From Diphasiastrum complanatum (Eukaryota; Streptophyta; Lycopodiopsida; Lycopodiales; Lycopodiaceae): DNA of 64,000 bases. A model generated the notes under the pieces. That model saw only the letters and a program-made list of their open reading frames with translations, was not told the origin of the DNA and did not search any database. The translations under genes and the position numbers were made by a program. Positions 32,800 to 44,900 of the stretch are shown piece by piece; the first letter of the stretch is position 1; every line of letters begins with the position of its first letter. The stretch is from assembly GCA_029204225.1 (NCBI GenBank), contig CM055109.1:33320099-33384098 (forward strand), in the 5' to 3' direction.

Positions 32800-34716
32800 A
32801 TGTGTCTCGAACACTAGAGGGCCGGTCTACCATATTAGAACTATTCCATGTCTGTAACTAAATATGGCCGTAACATTCTTCCTCCCTTAAATAGGTTCTG
32901 TCCTCAGAACGAGAAAAAGAAAACATGAAATTATCCCTGAAGCTTTCAAATCCTACCCATGAATCATTATTTTTAGTTTGATCTTTTCAAACGAATAAGT
33001 ACTTTGAGATGCAACAATTTTTATATTGCTTGCCTCTACTCATGAATACTAACTCAAATCCCAAGGATCACTAAGCTATAATTCCTCCAAAAGGATTGAT
33101 CTTATCCAAAAAAATTTATTACATGAAACACTGGGTGATTTTACTTTATTTCAGAAATCAAATCCAAAAGCTAAAGAAATTCTATTCCAATTTATTGCAA
33201 AAAATAATGCTTCTTGGTACAAATATGCTTAGAATATCCAAATATTCTAGAATACCACAACTTAGTCATCTAAAATCTCTAGGAGATCCATCAAGTCTCA
33301 GAAAATTATAACTCAATCCAGAGTACTGCAGTTACTGTAATGAGTTGACAACCCCATTCTTAGCATCACATGCAAGATATCAGCAATTATCCATATTTAA
33401 TAGATTTATCTGTCCCCTATTGTACGACGAGCACTTATAGACTACAATCAGTAAGGTAAGCAGATTTTACTTAATGAAAATGCTTGTGAGATCCACACAA
33501 TCTCAAGTATGTGCCAGCGTAAAGAAATTTAGAGTTCAACCAACAGACCTAAAACCTTGACTCACCCAATTGATTAAGAATTACTCAATATCTTAAGAAT
33601 CCTTCCATCTCCTTATAATCTTCAAATGACCTTTAAGTATCAATCTATGATTCGTCAATCATAAACATTTAGAATCTTATGATTCGTCAATCATAATTTA
33701 CAGGATTCCAAAACCATACTTTATCATTGGAAGATACTGGAGTATATGTACAACATACAACTCACAAAATATAACGCTGATTTGTAGCCTTCCACAGTGC
33801 TTCACTAGCACACTTCTAGCATGCTTCCTCATGTCCATCCGTTTCAAGGAAATGAACATTTCCAAATCAGTTCGTGTCTTCCAACAGCTCGTATGGAAGT
33901 GCATTGATTCTAGATATCTTTGTATTCACAGCCCTGACAAATCAAATCACTAGAGATTCAACATAAGGGCTGATACAAAAATCAACACAGATTCAATCAT
34001 GACCGACTTCTAGACATCCGAATAGCATTCCACTCATTTTTCAATTGAATGAACCAGTTCGTGGGTGAGCAGCAAGCAGAAGGGTTTCTTAGCTTGCATG
34101 TTAGAAACAAATGTCAGGGTTACTCTCTCTTCTTAATAGGGTTGCTAGTAGTATTGCGACCTTCGACAACTTCTCTTTGCACTGAACCTCTACAAAAATC
34201 AAATTTTCTAGAGGTTTATTAAGCAATGTAAAGGCCACGAGGGAAAACCCCTAAGATGAGGATAGGAAAACACAGCCAGAGAGACTATGGAGCAAAACCA
34301 CCCAACCAGTCCTAGATCCCTCCTAGAGAATCCTTCTGGATATGGCCCCCAAGCCATGCCATATACTAGCAAGAGGAGAAGAGCTCAACAATTAACCTAG
34401 ACCAAGTCGTCAATGAAATAATCACTACATCAATATATAGAGAGTAGGATCATGTGCATGAACCCATGCAATCCCCTGCATGTTAACTATAAATAGATCA
34501 TAGCTCTTCATGCATACCTCCTATCTATATCAGTCACACGTACATGCACTACTCCATATGTCTCAATTAGAGTGTTTGGGTCCTCTCAAGGTCATTAGTC
34601 ACCAATAGGCCTTGACATGGAATTAAATCTCGACATGACCAATAACCTTGAACATCAGAGGGCCGGTCTACCATATTAGGACTATTCCATGTCTATAACT
34701 GAATATGGCCATAACA
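32800..34716 (-). mobile_element. Internally deleted gypsy element (minus strand)
   Basis: A gypsy LTR copy lies at the right (about 34100-34716, starting TGTTATGGCC on the minus strand) and the first ~77 bp of a second LTR at the left (32876 down to 32800), preceded on the minus strand by a polypurine tract (around 32877-32890). The ~1.2-kb interior has no gag or pol frame. It ends with the 3' non-coding region that also occurs at 13341-13748. This looks like a non-autonomous or deletion derivative of the gypsy family whose LTRs are scattered in the window. The left LTR is truncated by repeat R1. Confidence 0.65.
34100..34716 (-). repeat. Gypsy LTR, most complete copy
   Basis: Reverse complement matches 13749-14219 and then continues for another ~120-150 bases. 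The 3' edge near 34100 is set only by loss of any known match and a CA near there; no clear primer-binding site could be placed. Confidence 0.6.
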
Positions 34717-35860
34717 ATGTATATTGAATCAGATACTATGAGCTCTCTGAAAATATCATAGCTTCTTTTTTGCTGCTGCATTCTCTTATTCGCTTTCTTG
34801 TGCCTAAGAACTCTACAATCCTTGATTTCATGATTGGTTCTCTTGCAGTATTTGTAGAGGAGTTTGGTACTGGGCTATTGTTGATGTCAATCATGCAATT
34901 GTTGCAGTTAGAATCAGTTAGGTCAGCTTTGGTCTTCTTCTTCTTCTTGGATTGTTGCTTTTTGAGATACATGACATTCTCTTGTTATGTGACGAGGATT
35001 AGGTCTTCTTTCGTACTTATTCAACCTTAGATCCTAGCAAATGCAAAGCATCAAAAGATGAAGAGGGTTAAGTTGTCACACATAAGTTCATTTCGATGAC
35101 ATCATATTCACCAATCAAACTCACATGCATCCTTATGAGTACACATCTAACTTTACGATCTATTAACAGTAGCCGCTACGACCCATTAACACTAGGCCAA
35201 CAAAAGGTCAAGCTTACTTTTTTTTTTTCTCTGTCTCTCTTTCTCTATGACAAAAATAAAAACAATAATCAAATCCCACAATTACCATATCCAATAACAT
35301 CAAGATAGTAAGAAAATATCATAGATGGAGCAAGGAGAAGAAGAGCAAGGACATCCAATTGAATAATCAATAGAGGTTCCATTTGTTTTAATTTGACATT
35401 AAACATGTAAAACTAATCACAAAGTACCACTATATATAGTGGAGTTTTAGGCTTTGGCCTCACATCCTATTGACCAATTTCCACCTCCCAAATTATTTTA
35501 AATTTGAATTTGGGAGGAACATCTTTTTATTCACTAACTTGACTATTAGGCCTAACAACATTTAATTGTTGCAAAAAGGCCTCAAGTCATGTTATTAACT
35601 TTTAACTAATCAAATAACTATGTCATCCTCGGGTTGGACTTACACAGACAGGTGTCAAATCCCTCTCACTTATTAATTGCTTATAAATGAATAATCTAGC
35701 TAGGGTTTCCTCGATATCTATAAACACTCCAACAGTTATACATTCACATCATGTTGATGGGGTGAACACCACATTTGGTGTCAAGATTTGTGAATGATAA
35801 GGATCAATTGTTGTTACGTGTATTACAACATTTTGAATTGGCACCAGTTGGAAGTGTAGT
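34717..35860 (-). mobile_element. Composite unit U, copy 2 (copia gag zinc-knuckle remnant)
   Basis: Close match to 15751-16960 in the same orientation, again joined to the TGTTA end of the gypsy LTR. The minus-strand frame 34972-34736 covers part of the degenerate Gag C-terminus. The match ends near 35857 within a segment that in copy 1 runs on to about 16960. Confidence 0.7.
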
Positions 35861-36276
35861 ACTAAGACTCACCACGAATACATACAAGTAAGTGTAACAT
35901 CCTTTCCAAGCAAGCGGTCTGACTTACATCAGACTTAACCAACTGAAAGCTTCGTCAAGAGTGCTGGAAGCCAACTCAAAGTTAGCTCATTTAAACATCT
36001 ATATCATATACAAAAAATCTAAACTGCACATTAAATGTACCATTTATGACAAAGTACGGCTCCACAAACTTTGTACTTTACAATCATTCTCTAATTTGGT
36101 ATTAGTTTAAGTTATTTAGAATGAAATAGAATGGCATTTAGGGTGAAATTGTAATTACTATTTAGTGATATAAATGGCACCCCTTTTCAATTTAGATTAA
36201 TCAAAAGAATTCTTGTTGGAATCATCATGTGAATCTTATTGAATTTGAGAGTCCGCAAAATTGCACCATCACTTAG
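35861..36276. other. No gene recognised
   Basis: AT-rich sequence with no notable ORF or repeat. Confidence 0.4.
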
Positions 36277-37170
36277 ATGCCTATCCTAGAACAATTTGCA
36301 TTCAAATAAGATTAAAAAACAACCAATTTTTTTTTGTAATGAATTATTATATTTTTTGCAGGTTTGGGACTTCTATGAGGATTTTTTTGGGGATGCATAA
36401 AAAGCCATGAAAACCATTAATAATGAGTCATCAAAAGATATATATTTCCCAAACGTTAACAACTAAAAACTAAACTTTGTAGATTAAGTCGTAAACCTGG
36501 TATTCCAAAAAAGGATTGCCACAAGAACACCAACTCTATCCTATGTAGTGAGATTCCATAAAATAAACAGACATTTGCAAAAGGAAAAAATAAATAGGTA
36601 AACATAGATGAATGTGTGTGAAAAGAATCTAAACACCCAAAAAATGACCTATGCTTGATGTCTACAATCTTTGATGAGTTAACAAATGATTGTCATACCA
36701 CATAAATTAACTTGTTGGACACGTGTAGTGAATTTAGGCATAAATCACAAATTGCAACCATAAGCTATTGCAAACAAATAGAACTAGGCGCACCCCAAAA
36801 CCGTAAAAGAGAAATGTGGCTTGTTGCCCATTGTGATGTTGTTGTTTAATTATTTTTACTGTAACCTCTGCCCTATCCAAAAAAGACCGAACAAATTTTT
36901 ATGTTGGTCATGTGATAAGTCTTAGAAGCTTTCCCACACACAAGAGCAAGCATATGGTCATAATGAAGCTCTTCCTTATCATATGTTACTATTTTACTAT
37001 GCTACGTGACATTTTAGGATTTAATAAATAGGGACAAAAGATGCTTAGGCCTTTTCATTTGTGTACTTGGGTCAAGAACCTTAACATCATGTTAAGAAAT
37101 GAGTGTCTATCTAAGCCTTGTTGACTTGTGATATTATTGTATTTGTTGACATGTGATATTAGTGTACTTG
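36277..37170. repeat. Long direct repeat D, copy 1
   Basis: Matches 50388-51150 in the same orientation, starting at the same TAGATGCCTATCC. Several small deletions distinguish the copies. No coding frame. The pair flanks a gypsy gag pseudogene plus E1, so they may be decayed LTRs of the gypsy element whose gag lies at 37330-38690, but no TG...CA ends or polypurine tract were confirmed. Confidence 0.7.
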
Positions 37171-37329
37171 TTGTGATAATCTACTCATATATGTTGCAAT
37201 CTCTTGATATAACACTAAATGTAATATTATCATTGGTTGGAGATCAAGGCATTATTAGTCATAGGTAGATTATGATAGATTCATGATATGCAATGTATGG
37301 TGAATAGTAATTCATGGTTATGATGACTG

Positions 37330-38690
37330 CCTGCTTGCTGGACAGTCTTTATAGCAATGCCCATAACCACAATCACAACAAGATGGTATAAATTTCTCTT
37401 TATTTGGACATTCTACAACTCTGTGATTTTCTTCGCATGTAAAGCATCCAAGTGGTGCTCTGGTCCAATTTATAGAGGCTTATTGTTGAGCGGCAACATA
37501 AATATCATACTGTCTTGAAGATCCACCTAAAGATTCACTTGCTTGATCATTTCCATAATTCCATTGCTCAGCACTTCCGTAAGGTTCAGGTTCCATCAAA
37601 TTGGCAGGAGGAGCAGAGTGCTTTGGTGGGGTAGGTAAAGTTAAACGTTTCGGGTATCCAAGAGCAGGTTGTCGAGGTCTTGCTGCTGGATTTCCTCCAT
37701 ACTGTGGTTCTCGATATCCCATTTGTGCATATCGTTGATGAATTATTCAAGGGTTGAAGTTGCGCAAAGCAGTCTCATGGTCAGGTGAATTACACAGATG
37801 GCAAACACTGATTTCCATTCATTTTTTCAATCGAGGACACTCGTTCACTGTCAAATTTCCTGTACAAATAGAACACCAGACATTTTCCCTGGTAGGAAAA
37901 GTCTTTGCAAACTTCTCAGGTTCCTTGTTCGCTTGTCCGTGGAAAATTTCCAATGCTTTGATCTTCTCATCAAATTGTGACTGCAACTTTTCCATCTGTT
38001 TTTGCTGGTTCTTCCCAAGTTTATCAAACTCATTGAGCATCATTTCTGCAGTAACGTTGGCATTCGTTGATGCAATAGTGGTGGATGTCATATGGGTCTG
38101 CCTTGCTGTATATGGCAATATACTGATATTCGGCTCATCATCTGAATCTTCATCCTCCTCCCGAATTGCATCGTCCATAGCATTTTGCAAGAGTGCATAT
38201 TCATTATGGTGTTTCAGCTCACGTTTGATCCGTTTAGGTAGACCTGACAAAACCACATAATCATGGCATTCTCGTTAATCAGCTCAGGTTCGCATTCAGG
38301 TCTGAGACGTTTCACCCATTCAATGTAATCTTGAACCATTTTCCGCTTTCCTATTTTAATTTTACTTAAAAGTAGGAAAGGGTCTTCCATAAACTTCCGC
38401 AGCTTGAATCGTCTGATGAGGGCTCGTTTAATAACCTCCCAATCTGTACAAATCATTTCATCTTGATTATAATGCCAATCTTGTGCTGCACCTATTAAGG
38501 CCATAGGAAACAGCTTAAGTTTATCTTGAGAATAAATCTCGCCATAGACTTCACAGGATTTAGCATAGTCCTGAAGAAATCTAACTGGATCTGTTAACCC
38601 ATTATATTTGGATAGATCCAATTGGGATGCTCTTCTAACAATAATTGAATCGACTTCCTATGGAGCACCTCCAGGGGCAGCCATCTTTAC
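37330..38690 (-). pseudogene. Ty3/gypsy gag pseudogene with several zinc knuckles
   Basis: Minus-strand reading starts at ATG about 38681 (MAAPGGAP, then a stop) and continues into the frame 38621-38214, a retrotransposon Gag capsid domain (WHYNQDEMICTDWEVIKRALIRRF is interrupted here as two blocks: WHYNQDEM and WEVIKRALIRRF). A frameshift near 38250 leads to frame 38256-37819, which holds an acidic stretch, a coiled-coil-like segment and a first knuckle CSICTGNLTVNEC. After in-frame stops there follow CHLCNSPDHE (about 37790), CFTCEENHRVVEC and CCDCGYGHCYKDC (about 37345-37450). Gag binds RNA and builds particles. No protease or Pol is found to its left, so the element is truncated there. 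Confidence 0.75.
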
Positions 38691-38964
38691 ATATTTAGAT
38701 CAAATAGATAATGAGATTGGATCTAGATTTTTCAATCAAAAAACTATCTCAGATCAGATTTGCTAAATCTATTCCACTTTTCAAGAATCTGATTCTATGA
38801 AAAACTTTTCAAAATTCGATCAATCGGTACATCTCAAAAATGATAAATCTCTCAGAATCTAAATCAGAATATATCAGATTTGATCCAAATTTTGACAGAG
38901 ACCTGATCTAGAAAATCAAAAACTAAAAATAGGACTAGCGAAGGTTCCCTAGGCCTTCAAAGGT
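38691..38964 (-). mobile_element. Probable leader of the gypsy gag element
   Basis: AT-rich sequence upstream (minus strand) of the gypsy gag, interrupted at 38965 by E1. No primer-binding site was recognised. Confidence 0.4.
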
Positions 38965-39790
38965 TGTTGAATTCACAGGTGTGGACTGTCCACTACATAT
39001 ACTTGTGATCTCCTAAGGTGTGTAGATGCACCAAGATCAAGACTAGATTGAGATTCAAAATCTATCTTTGAATCTATGGCAAAAACACACTACTACATGC
39101 ATTCAATCACTTCCAACTCTCACTCACACATGTGGGAAGTATTCAAAAAATAATCTAAGTAAAAACAAGCTGATGTCCTCGGGTAGAGAGAGAAAAAACA
39201 TCATGAGCTCTCGGGTAGAGAGAGAAAGCTAGAAATTCAATGACACTCAAAATCCACTCAATCTCAAAATCAATTAGATCCAAAATGAGGAGTACAATGA
39301 TACTAGTAGATTCATGAGCTACCACTATGCTTAACTATGATTGGATCACACTTTTCCACCTCTTAATCCTATTTGACCATTGATCCATGCACCTCTAAAT
39401 TCTATTGGACTATATTCAAGCACACCTCAAATTACTATTGGACCACACATCGTTCCACCTCTAAAACCTATTGGACCTCTTAAACTTCATCAAACAAAAG
39501 CATTACACTTGTCTACACTCTAATTGGAAAAAGTTTGGCCTTCTACTCTATTTTGGCTCAATAGTGGCATTACAATTGGAAATGGATAATTTGCCATCTA
39601 TGCCAAATTTGACCCTATCAACATCCTACACCTAAATGCTTGACTATGAAATTCTATGAGACCCCTATATCAAACATTTTGATTTACTTTATAGTTCTCC
39701 ACATGTGGGAACATCCTCCACACATGTGAGATTCAGTTACAAACTTCTATCATAAAAAATACCAAGCTAGATTTTTGCCAATTTCTCACA
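38965..39790 (-). repeat. E1 3' LTR
   Basis: Plus-strand edges TGTTGAATTC and TTCTCACA; 826 bp; pairs with 49552-50378. Confidence 0.92.
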
Positions 39791-40483
39791 CTCCTCCTCA
39801 AAAAATAGCTTGGAAAGGTACTAGATCACTTGAGAAGTTTGTAAATCTTTTTGAGTGGATCCTTTGGTATGCATAAGAAGTGAAGATCAGCCAAGGGATC
39901 CATCATAGCAGCACCCTCACCATATCCATGATAAGATCTCTTGCCAATGCCTTTGAAGAGTGCTCCACCAATATGCCACTATGATCATGGGCTTCCTCCA
40001 TGCTTGATGATGATATTTGATTTGAAAGTTCCACTTGCATGATGGATGCACCATAAATAGAGAAATCTGAGGCTTCCAAGCCTCATAAGGATCATGGAGA
40101 TCAAGATCATAAGATGTGAAACAATGATGATTATCAAGATTATGCTTTCTAGCTTGACTAGTCCACATACAATGAACTATATCCATAATGTATCTAATCT
40201 TGATATCAAAGACTATCTTGATCTTTTTAAGGCTAGTTACTCTCTGAAGGATGTAAGTTTCCACTTTGGATGCTTCACTTAATCTCAAGAGGAGTTTACA
40301 ATTTGCCTCAAAACATGTGAAAACATGATTTTTAAAAAAGTGAGTACCAAGCTCAATCTTGTTCTTACTAGAATCAAGAGCATACTTTTGACAATACAAT
40401 ATCTTGCTTTCAAAAAGTATTGGAAACACATCTAAGTCAATAATGACAAGAAGCATGTCCATACCATAAGCATCATACAAAAC
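39791..40483 (-). pseudogene. E1 3' internal segment, unrecognised 187-residue frame
   Basis: After E4 the E1 interior continues on the minus strand. Frame 40480-39917 (187 residues) is open but shows no copia catalytic motif that I can identify, although Pol C-terminal sequence is expected here. Its last part shares an LSWIW tail and nucleotide blocks with 18011-18450. It may be 3' untranslated sequence that happens to be open. The E4 target site AAAAC lies at its upstream edge (40479-40483). Confidence 0.5.
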
Positions 40484-41345
40484 TGTTGAAAATTGTCACT
40501 TCTCACTTGACATTGGTTCATGTAAATATTGATCAAACATTAGAATATGTTGATGATATGATTTCACACGTGTGGAGCATGTTCCCATGTTCGAAAGGAT
40601 GTACTTTTCATGTTTGTATATATCCAAATTGATTTTGTATCATTCTAGTTAGTGTGAACATGAAATGACTAGTTTTTAGTCAAGTTGACTAGTCACCTAC
40701 AAATTAGCTTTTCCTTGCATGTGCATGAGTAAATGCTCCCACATGGCAAGTGGATGTTCACATGTGTGTATAGAGTACTAGAAGATAAGAGTTGACCATT
40801 TTCCTTAGATCCTATTTTGTAGGGAATATTCCTATATTCTAGGAGACTAGCTTTTTGGATTTTAGTCATATTCTAGAAGGTCAACTATTGGATAAGGATC
40901 AAGGATGGATCAAATGGATAGATATGAGTGATGTGGCACTCTTCACACGTGTGAAGGCCTGCTGGACTGTACCAGACTCATGGATGTACTTGATCCATAA
41001 AAGGATCATCATTTTGCTAAGAAAATTGATGAGACTTTTGCACTCTACACTTTTGTGAGATTTCTAGTCATTTGTCTTGTGATTTTTATGCATGATTGCT
41101 ATCTAGTATCATTGTACTTGTTGTTTCAGGTGCAGTCCGTACAGTGGACAGTACTCCACACGTGTGAAGCCGCTCTCACTAAAAAATGATGTGTTGATCC
41201 ATTGCTCTTGCTTAAATCCAAGTGTAGTGAATCTAGATCAAGATCTAATGTGTAGAACTTGATAGATTCATTGATTAAGCAACCAATAACTCTCTATGAT
41301 TGTAAAGTACAATCATTATTGTCCTAAAAACTGTAAAATTTATCA
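40484..41345 (+). repeat. E4 5' LTR (promoter-bearing)
   Basis: 862 bp. Should hold the Pol II promoter of E4. Contains palindromic CACACGTGTG at 40565-40574, the 16-base palindrome CTTCACACGTGTGAAG at 40941-40956, CACATGTG at 40759-40766 and CACACGTGTG at 41157-41166. The 67-residue frame 40855-41058 repeats in the 3' LTR and is not a gene. Confidence 0.96.
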
Positions 41346-41357
41346 TGGTATCAGAGC
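41346..41357 (+). other. E4 primer-binding site
   Basis: TGGTATCAGAGC abuts the 5' LTR end, complementary to the 3' end of initiator-Met tRNA, which would prime minus-strand DNA synthesis. Confidence 0.93.
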
Positions 41358-41942
41358 TAAGTAAGAGAGTGATCATTGAATCATAAATCTTGTAAAGATC
41401 ATTGGCAAAATTTGTTTTTTGGCCAATACTAGTGAGGGCGAGTTCTTCTAGAGTGATAGCTTGTAATCATTTGGATCAAAACGACTTGGAGGCTGTGTAT
41501 GTACTTTTCACACGTGTAAAACCGTACAGCAACTTTCAATTCAAGTTACTTTGTGTTTTTTGGTCCCAAAATCACAATACTAGTTCATTTTTGGTGCTTT
41601 TTGAAGCATAGTATTGATCTAGATTCATTCTAACTAATGCCTATGACCAAATAGTGTTTTGGATCATTGAAGCATTTCTTTTTAGAGTCTAAGATCAGAT
41701 CTAAGAGGCTGATTTGTTCAGATCCTTAGTTGAAGTGAAATCTCTAAGAAAAGTGTAAAGCAATTTTTTTTTTGTGAGAGTGAAAGCTAGAAATTTTTGG
41801 TAAGATCTTTGAGTATCATTCAAGCTTGTGTGTTAGTTTGATAGAGACAAGCCTATAGGCATTCTAGTAAGCTTTAGGCCACTTCATAGATCTTTTAAAA
41901 TTCAAAAATCTTTGTGATTTTTAAAAGAGCATTCATTCTAAA
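41358..41942 (+). other. E4 untranslated leader
   Basis: About 585 bases between the primer-binding site and the polyprotein ATG. A further CACACGTGT site at 41509-41517 lies here. Dimerisation and packaging signals are expected in such leaders but cannot be located by eye. Confidence 0.6.
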
Positions 41943-44900
41943 ATGTCATCCATGGGTGGATATTTGATGGAATCAAGTGAGAGACTCACTTCCACAAATT
42001 ATTCCATTTGGAAAGTGAGAATGGAATCACTCCTAGTGATCCATGATCTATATGACATAGTTCAAGGAGTAGAGGAAGAGCCTCAAACTCCCCAAGAACA
42101 AGCCAAATACAAGAAGAGAGCAAGATTAGCTCTACATTGCATAAAGTTAAATGTATGCAATGACCTCTTGAAAGAGGTGTCTTCTTGTACCTCATCCAAA
42201 GAGGCTTGGGATTCATTAAAGAGCATTTATGAATCCAACAATACTTCAAGAATCCTCATGCTAAGAAATCAAGTTTTCCAAAGCATGAAAGGAAGTGGAG
42301 AGAGTGGACAAGAGTATGTTCTTAGGATCAAATCTCTTAACAAGGAGTTAAGTGCAATAGGAGAGAAGATCCAAGATCAAGAACTAGTACAAATCATTTT
42401 GAATGGTCTAAGTGATGAGTTTACCAACTTAGTCCAATCATTTGCCATTCAAGACTCTCTTCCATCCATTGAAAAGTTGCACAATGTTCTTGTGGCCGAG
42501 GAGAGTAGGCTTCTACACCTCAAGACAAGAATGGATAGCATGTCACTTAATGGAGGAGAGGAGAAAGCTAACTTTACATCTAAAGGCAAGAAAAAGCAAA
42601 ATCCATTCAAGAAAAATCAAGGCAAGGAGGCCGAGATGAAGAATGGAGGATCTACCTCCAAAGGCAAAGTGAAGAACAAGGCAAAACTAAAGTGTTTCTT
42701 TTGTGGAAAGAAAGGACACTTTGCCTCAGAATGCTACTTGAAGAAGAATCAACAAGCCAAAGGAGATCAAGGGAACATTGCTCAAGAGGAAGAATATGAG
42801 GATGGATTCAACACATCCTTAATGGTTGCATCTACACCAACTTCAAGTCAAGACACATGGTGGATAGATAGTGGGGCTAGTTCCCACATGTCCTTTAACA
42901 AGCATTATTTTTCTACTCTTCTATCTTGTAATGACTCTAAGAAGTCAATATACACTGCTAGTGATCAAGCATGCAAGATAGATGGCATAGGATCTATACC
43001 TCTTTGTTTAGGCACATCTAAAAGGATAGATCTAGATAATGTTTTGTATGTTCCTACCATTTCAAGAAACTTGCTTAGTGTAGGACAATTAATGGACAAT
43101 GGACTAGATGTACATTTCAAGAATGGAGTTTGTTCCATCTTGAAAAATGATAAGTGCATAGCTAGTGGCATTAAGCAAGGTAGACTTTTCAAGTTGGATG
43201 CTAATGTTGCAAGTGAAAGTGTGAACTTGGCTAGGGAGGAGCTAACTCAAGTGGAGCTTTGGCATAAGAGATTAGGCCATCCTAATCTTCAATCTATGGA
43301 GTCAATGGCAAGCAAGGAACTAGCTCTCGGCCTACCAAGAGCTTTCAAGAAGTGTGGAAAAATGTGTGAGGCATGTGGCCTTGCAAAGTCACACAAATCT
43401 TCTTACAAGAAATCTTCATCAAGATCTCTCTCTCCCTTGGATCTCATACATTCTGATGTACATAGTTTTTCACATGCAAGTAATGGAGGTGCCTTGATGT
43501 ATGTAACTTTTATAGATGATTGTACTAGATTCACATGGATTGAGTTACTATCAAAGAAAAATCTTGTTTATGAAGCTTTCATTAAGTTCAAGTCTCTAGT
43601 AGAGAAACAACTTAGTACTTCTATCAAAGCACTAAGATGTGATAATGGAGGAGAGTACACCTCCAATAAAATGAAAGACTTTTGTGAGATCAATGGTATT
43701 AAGTTACAATACACTTGTTCCTACACCCCTCAACAAAATGGGGTGGCCGAGAGGAAAAATAGGAGTCTATGTGAGTGTGCAAAGTCCTTGAGGCTTGATG
43801 CATCACTTCCCATCTCATTTTGGGGAGAAGCCATAACATGTGCTAATTATTTGTGTAATAGACTTCCTAGTAGTGCTATAGATGGGATCTCACCTTATCA
43901 AGCCTTGTTTGATAAGAAACCCAATGTAAAATATTTTAAGATCTTTGGATGTACTTGTTATGTACACATTCCTTTGGAGACTAGAAGGAAAGAAGATGCT
44001 ACCTCCTTCAAAGGAATCTTTGTTGGCTATGGAGAAAATAGCAAGGGATATAGGATATATGATCCTACATCCAAGAAAGTAAAGGTAAGCAAGGATGTAC
44101 TTTTTGATGAGTCACAATTTGCTAAGAGCTTGTCAAATGGATCTAACCCATTGTGCATTGAAGATCTTGACAAATCCGAGGAGGATCTTGACAAACCCGA
44201 GGAGGATCATGACAAACCCGAGGATGGAGATTTGGATCCAAGTCAAAAGGGGCCAAGAAGATCATCAAGGAGCAAGGCCGAGCCCTCAAGGCTTACCTAT
44301 GTGGACAAGGGAAAGCAAAAGGAAGGCTCTACATCTTCTACCTCTTACTCTTTTTTAGCTACATTGATTGAAGAACCATCATCTTTTGAAGAAGCATGTA
44401 AATCTAAAGTTTGGAGAGATGCAATGCAAGTAGAGTATGATGCATTAGAAGAAAATCATACTTGGAATCTTGTAAATCTTCCAAGAGGAAAGAAACCACT
44501 TGCATGTAAGTGGATTTATAGAATTAAGTACAATCAAGATGGATCTATTAGTAAATACAAAGCTAGGCTTGTTGCTAAGGGATTTCTTCAAATAAAAGGA
44601 TTGGATTATGAAGAAACATTTGCACCTGTAGCTAAGCTTGTAACTATTAGATTAATCATTTGCATTGCTACTTTGTTCAAATGGGATCTCTACCAAATGG
44701 ATGTGACAAATGCCTTCTTGAATGGCTTCTTAGAAGAGGAAATCTACATGATGCAACCCGAGGGCTTCATCAAGATTGGTGAGGAGCAAAAGGTGTGCTA
44801 CTTAAGGAAGAGCCTATATGGCTTGAAGCAAGCACCTAGAGCTTGGTACTCTAGGTTGCATGATTTTCTCTATTCCCTTGGCTTTGTACTAAGTGCTTAT

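Noticed and set aside
40855-41058. 67-residue ORF, present again at 46308-46511
   Set aside because: It is inside the duplicated LTR of E4, and the identical copy is simply the other LTR.
41346-41357. tRNA gene fragments at the primer-binding sites
   Set aside because: The 12-base sites match only the tRNA 3' end and sit at LTR borders; there is no cloverleaf.
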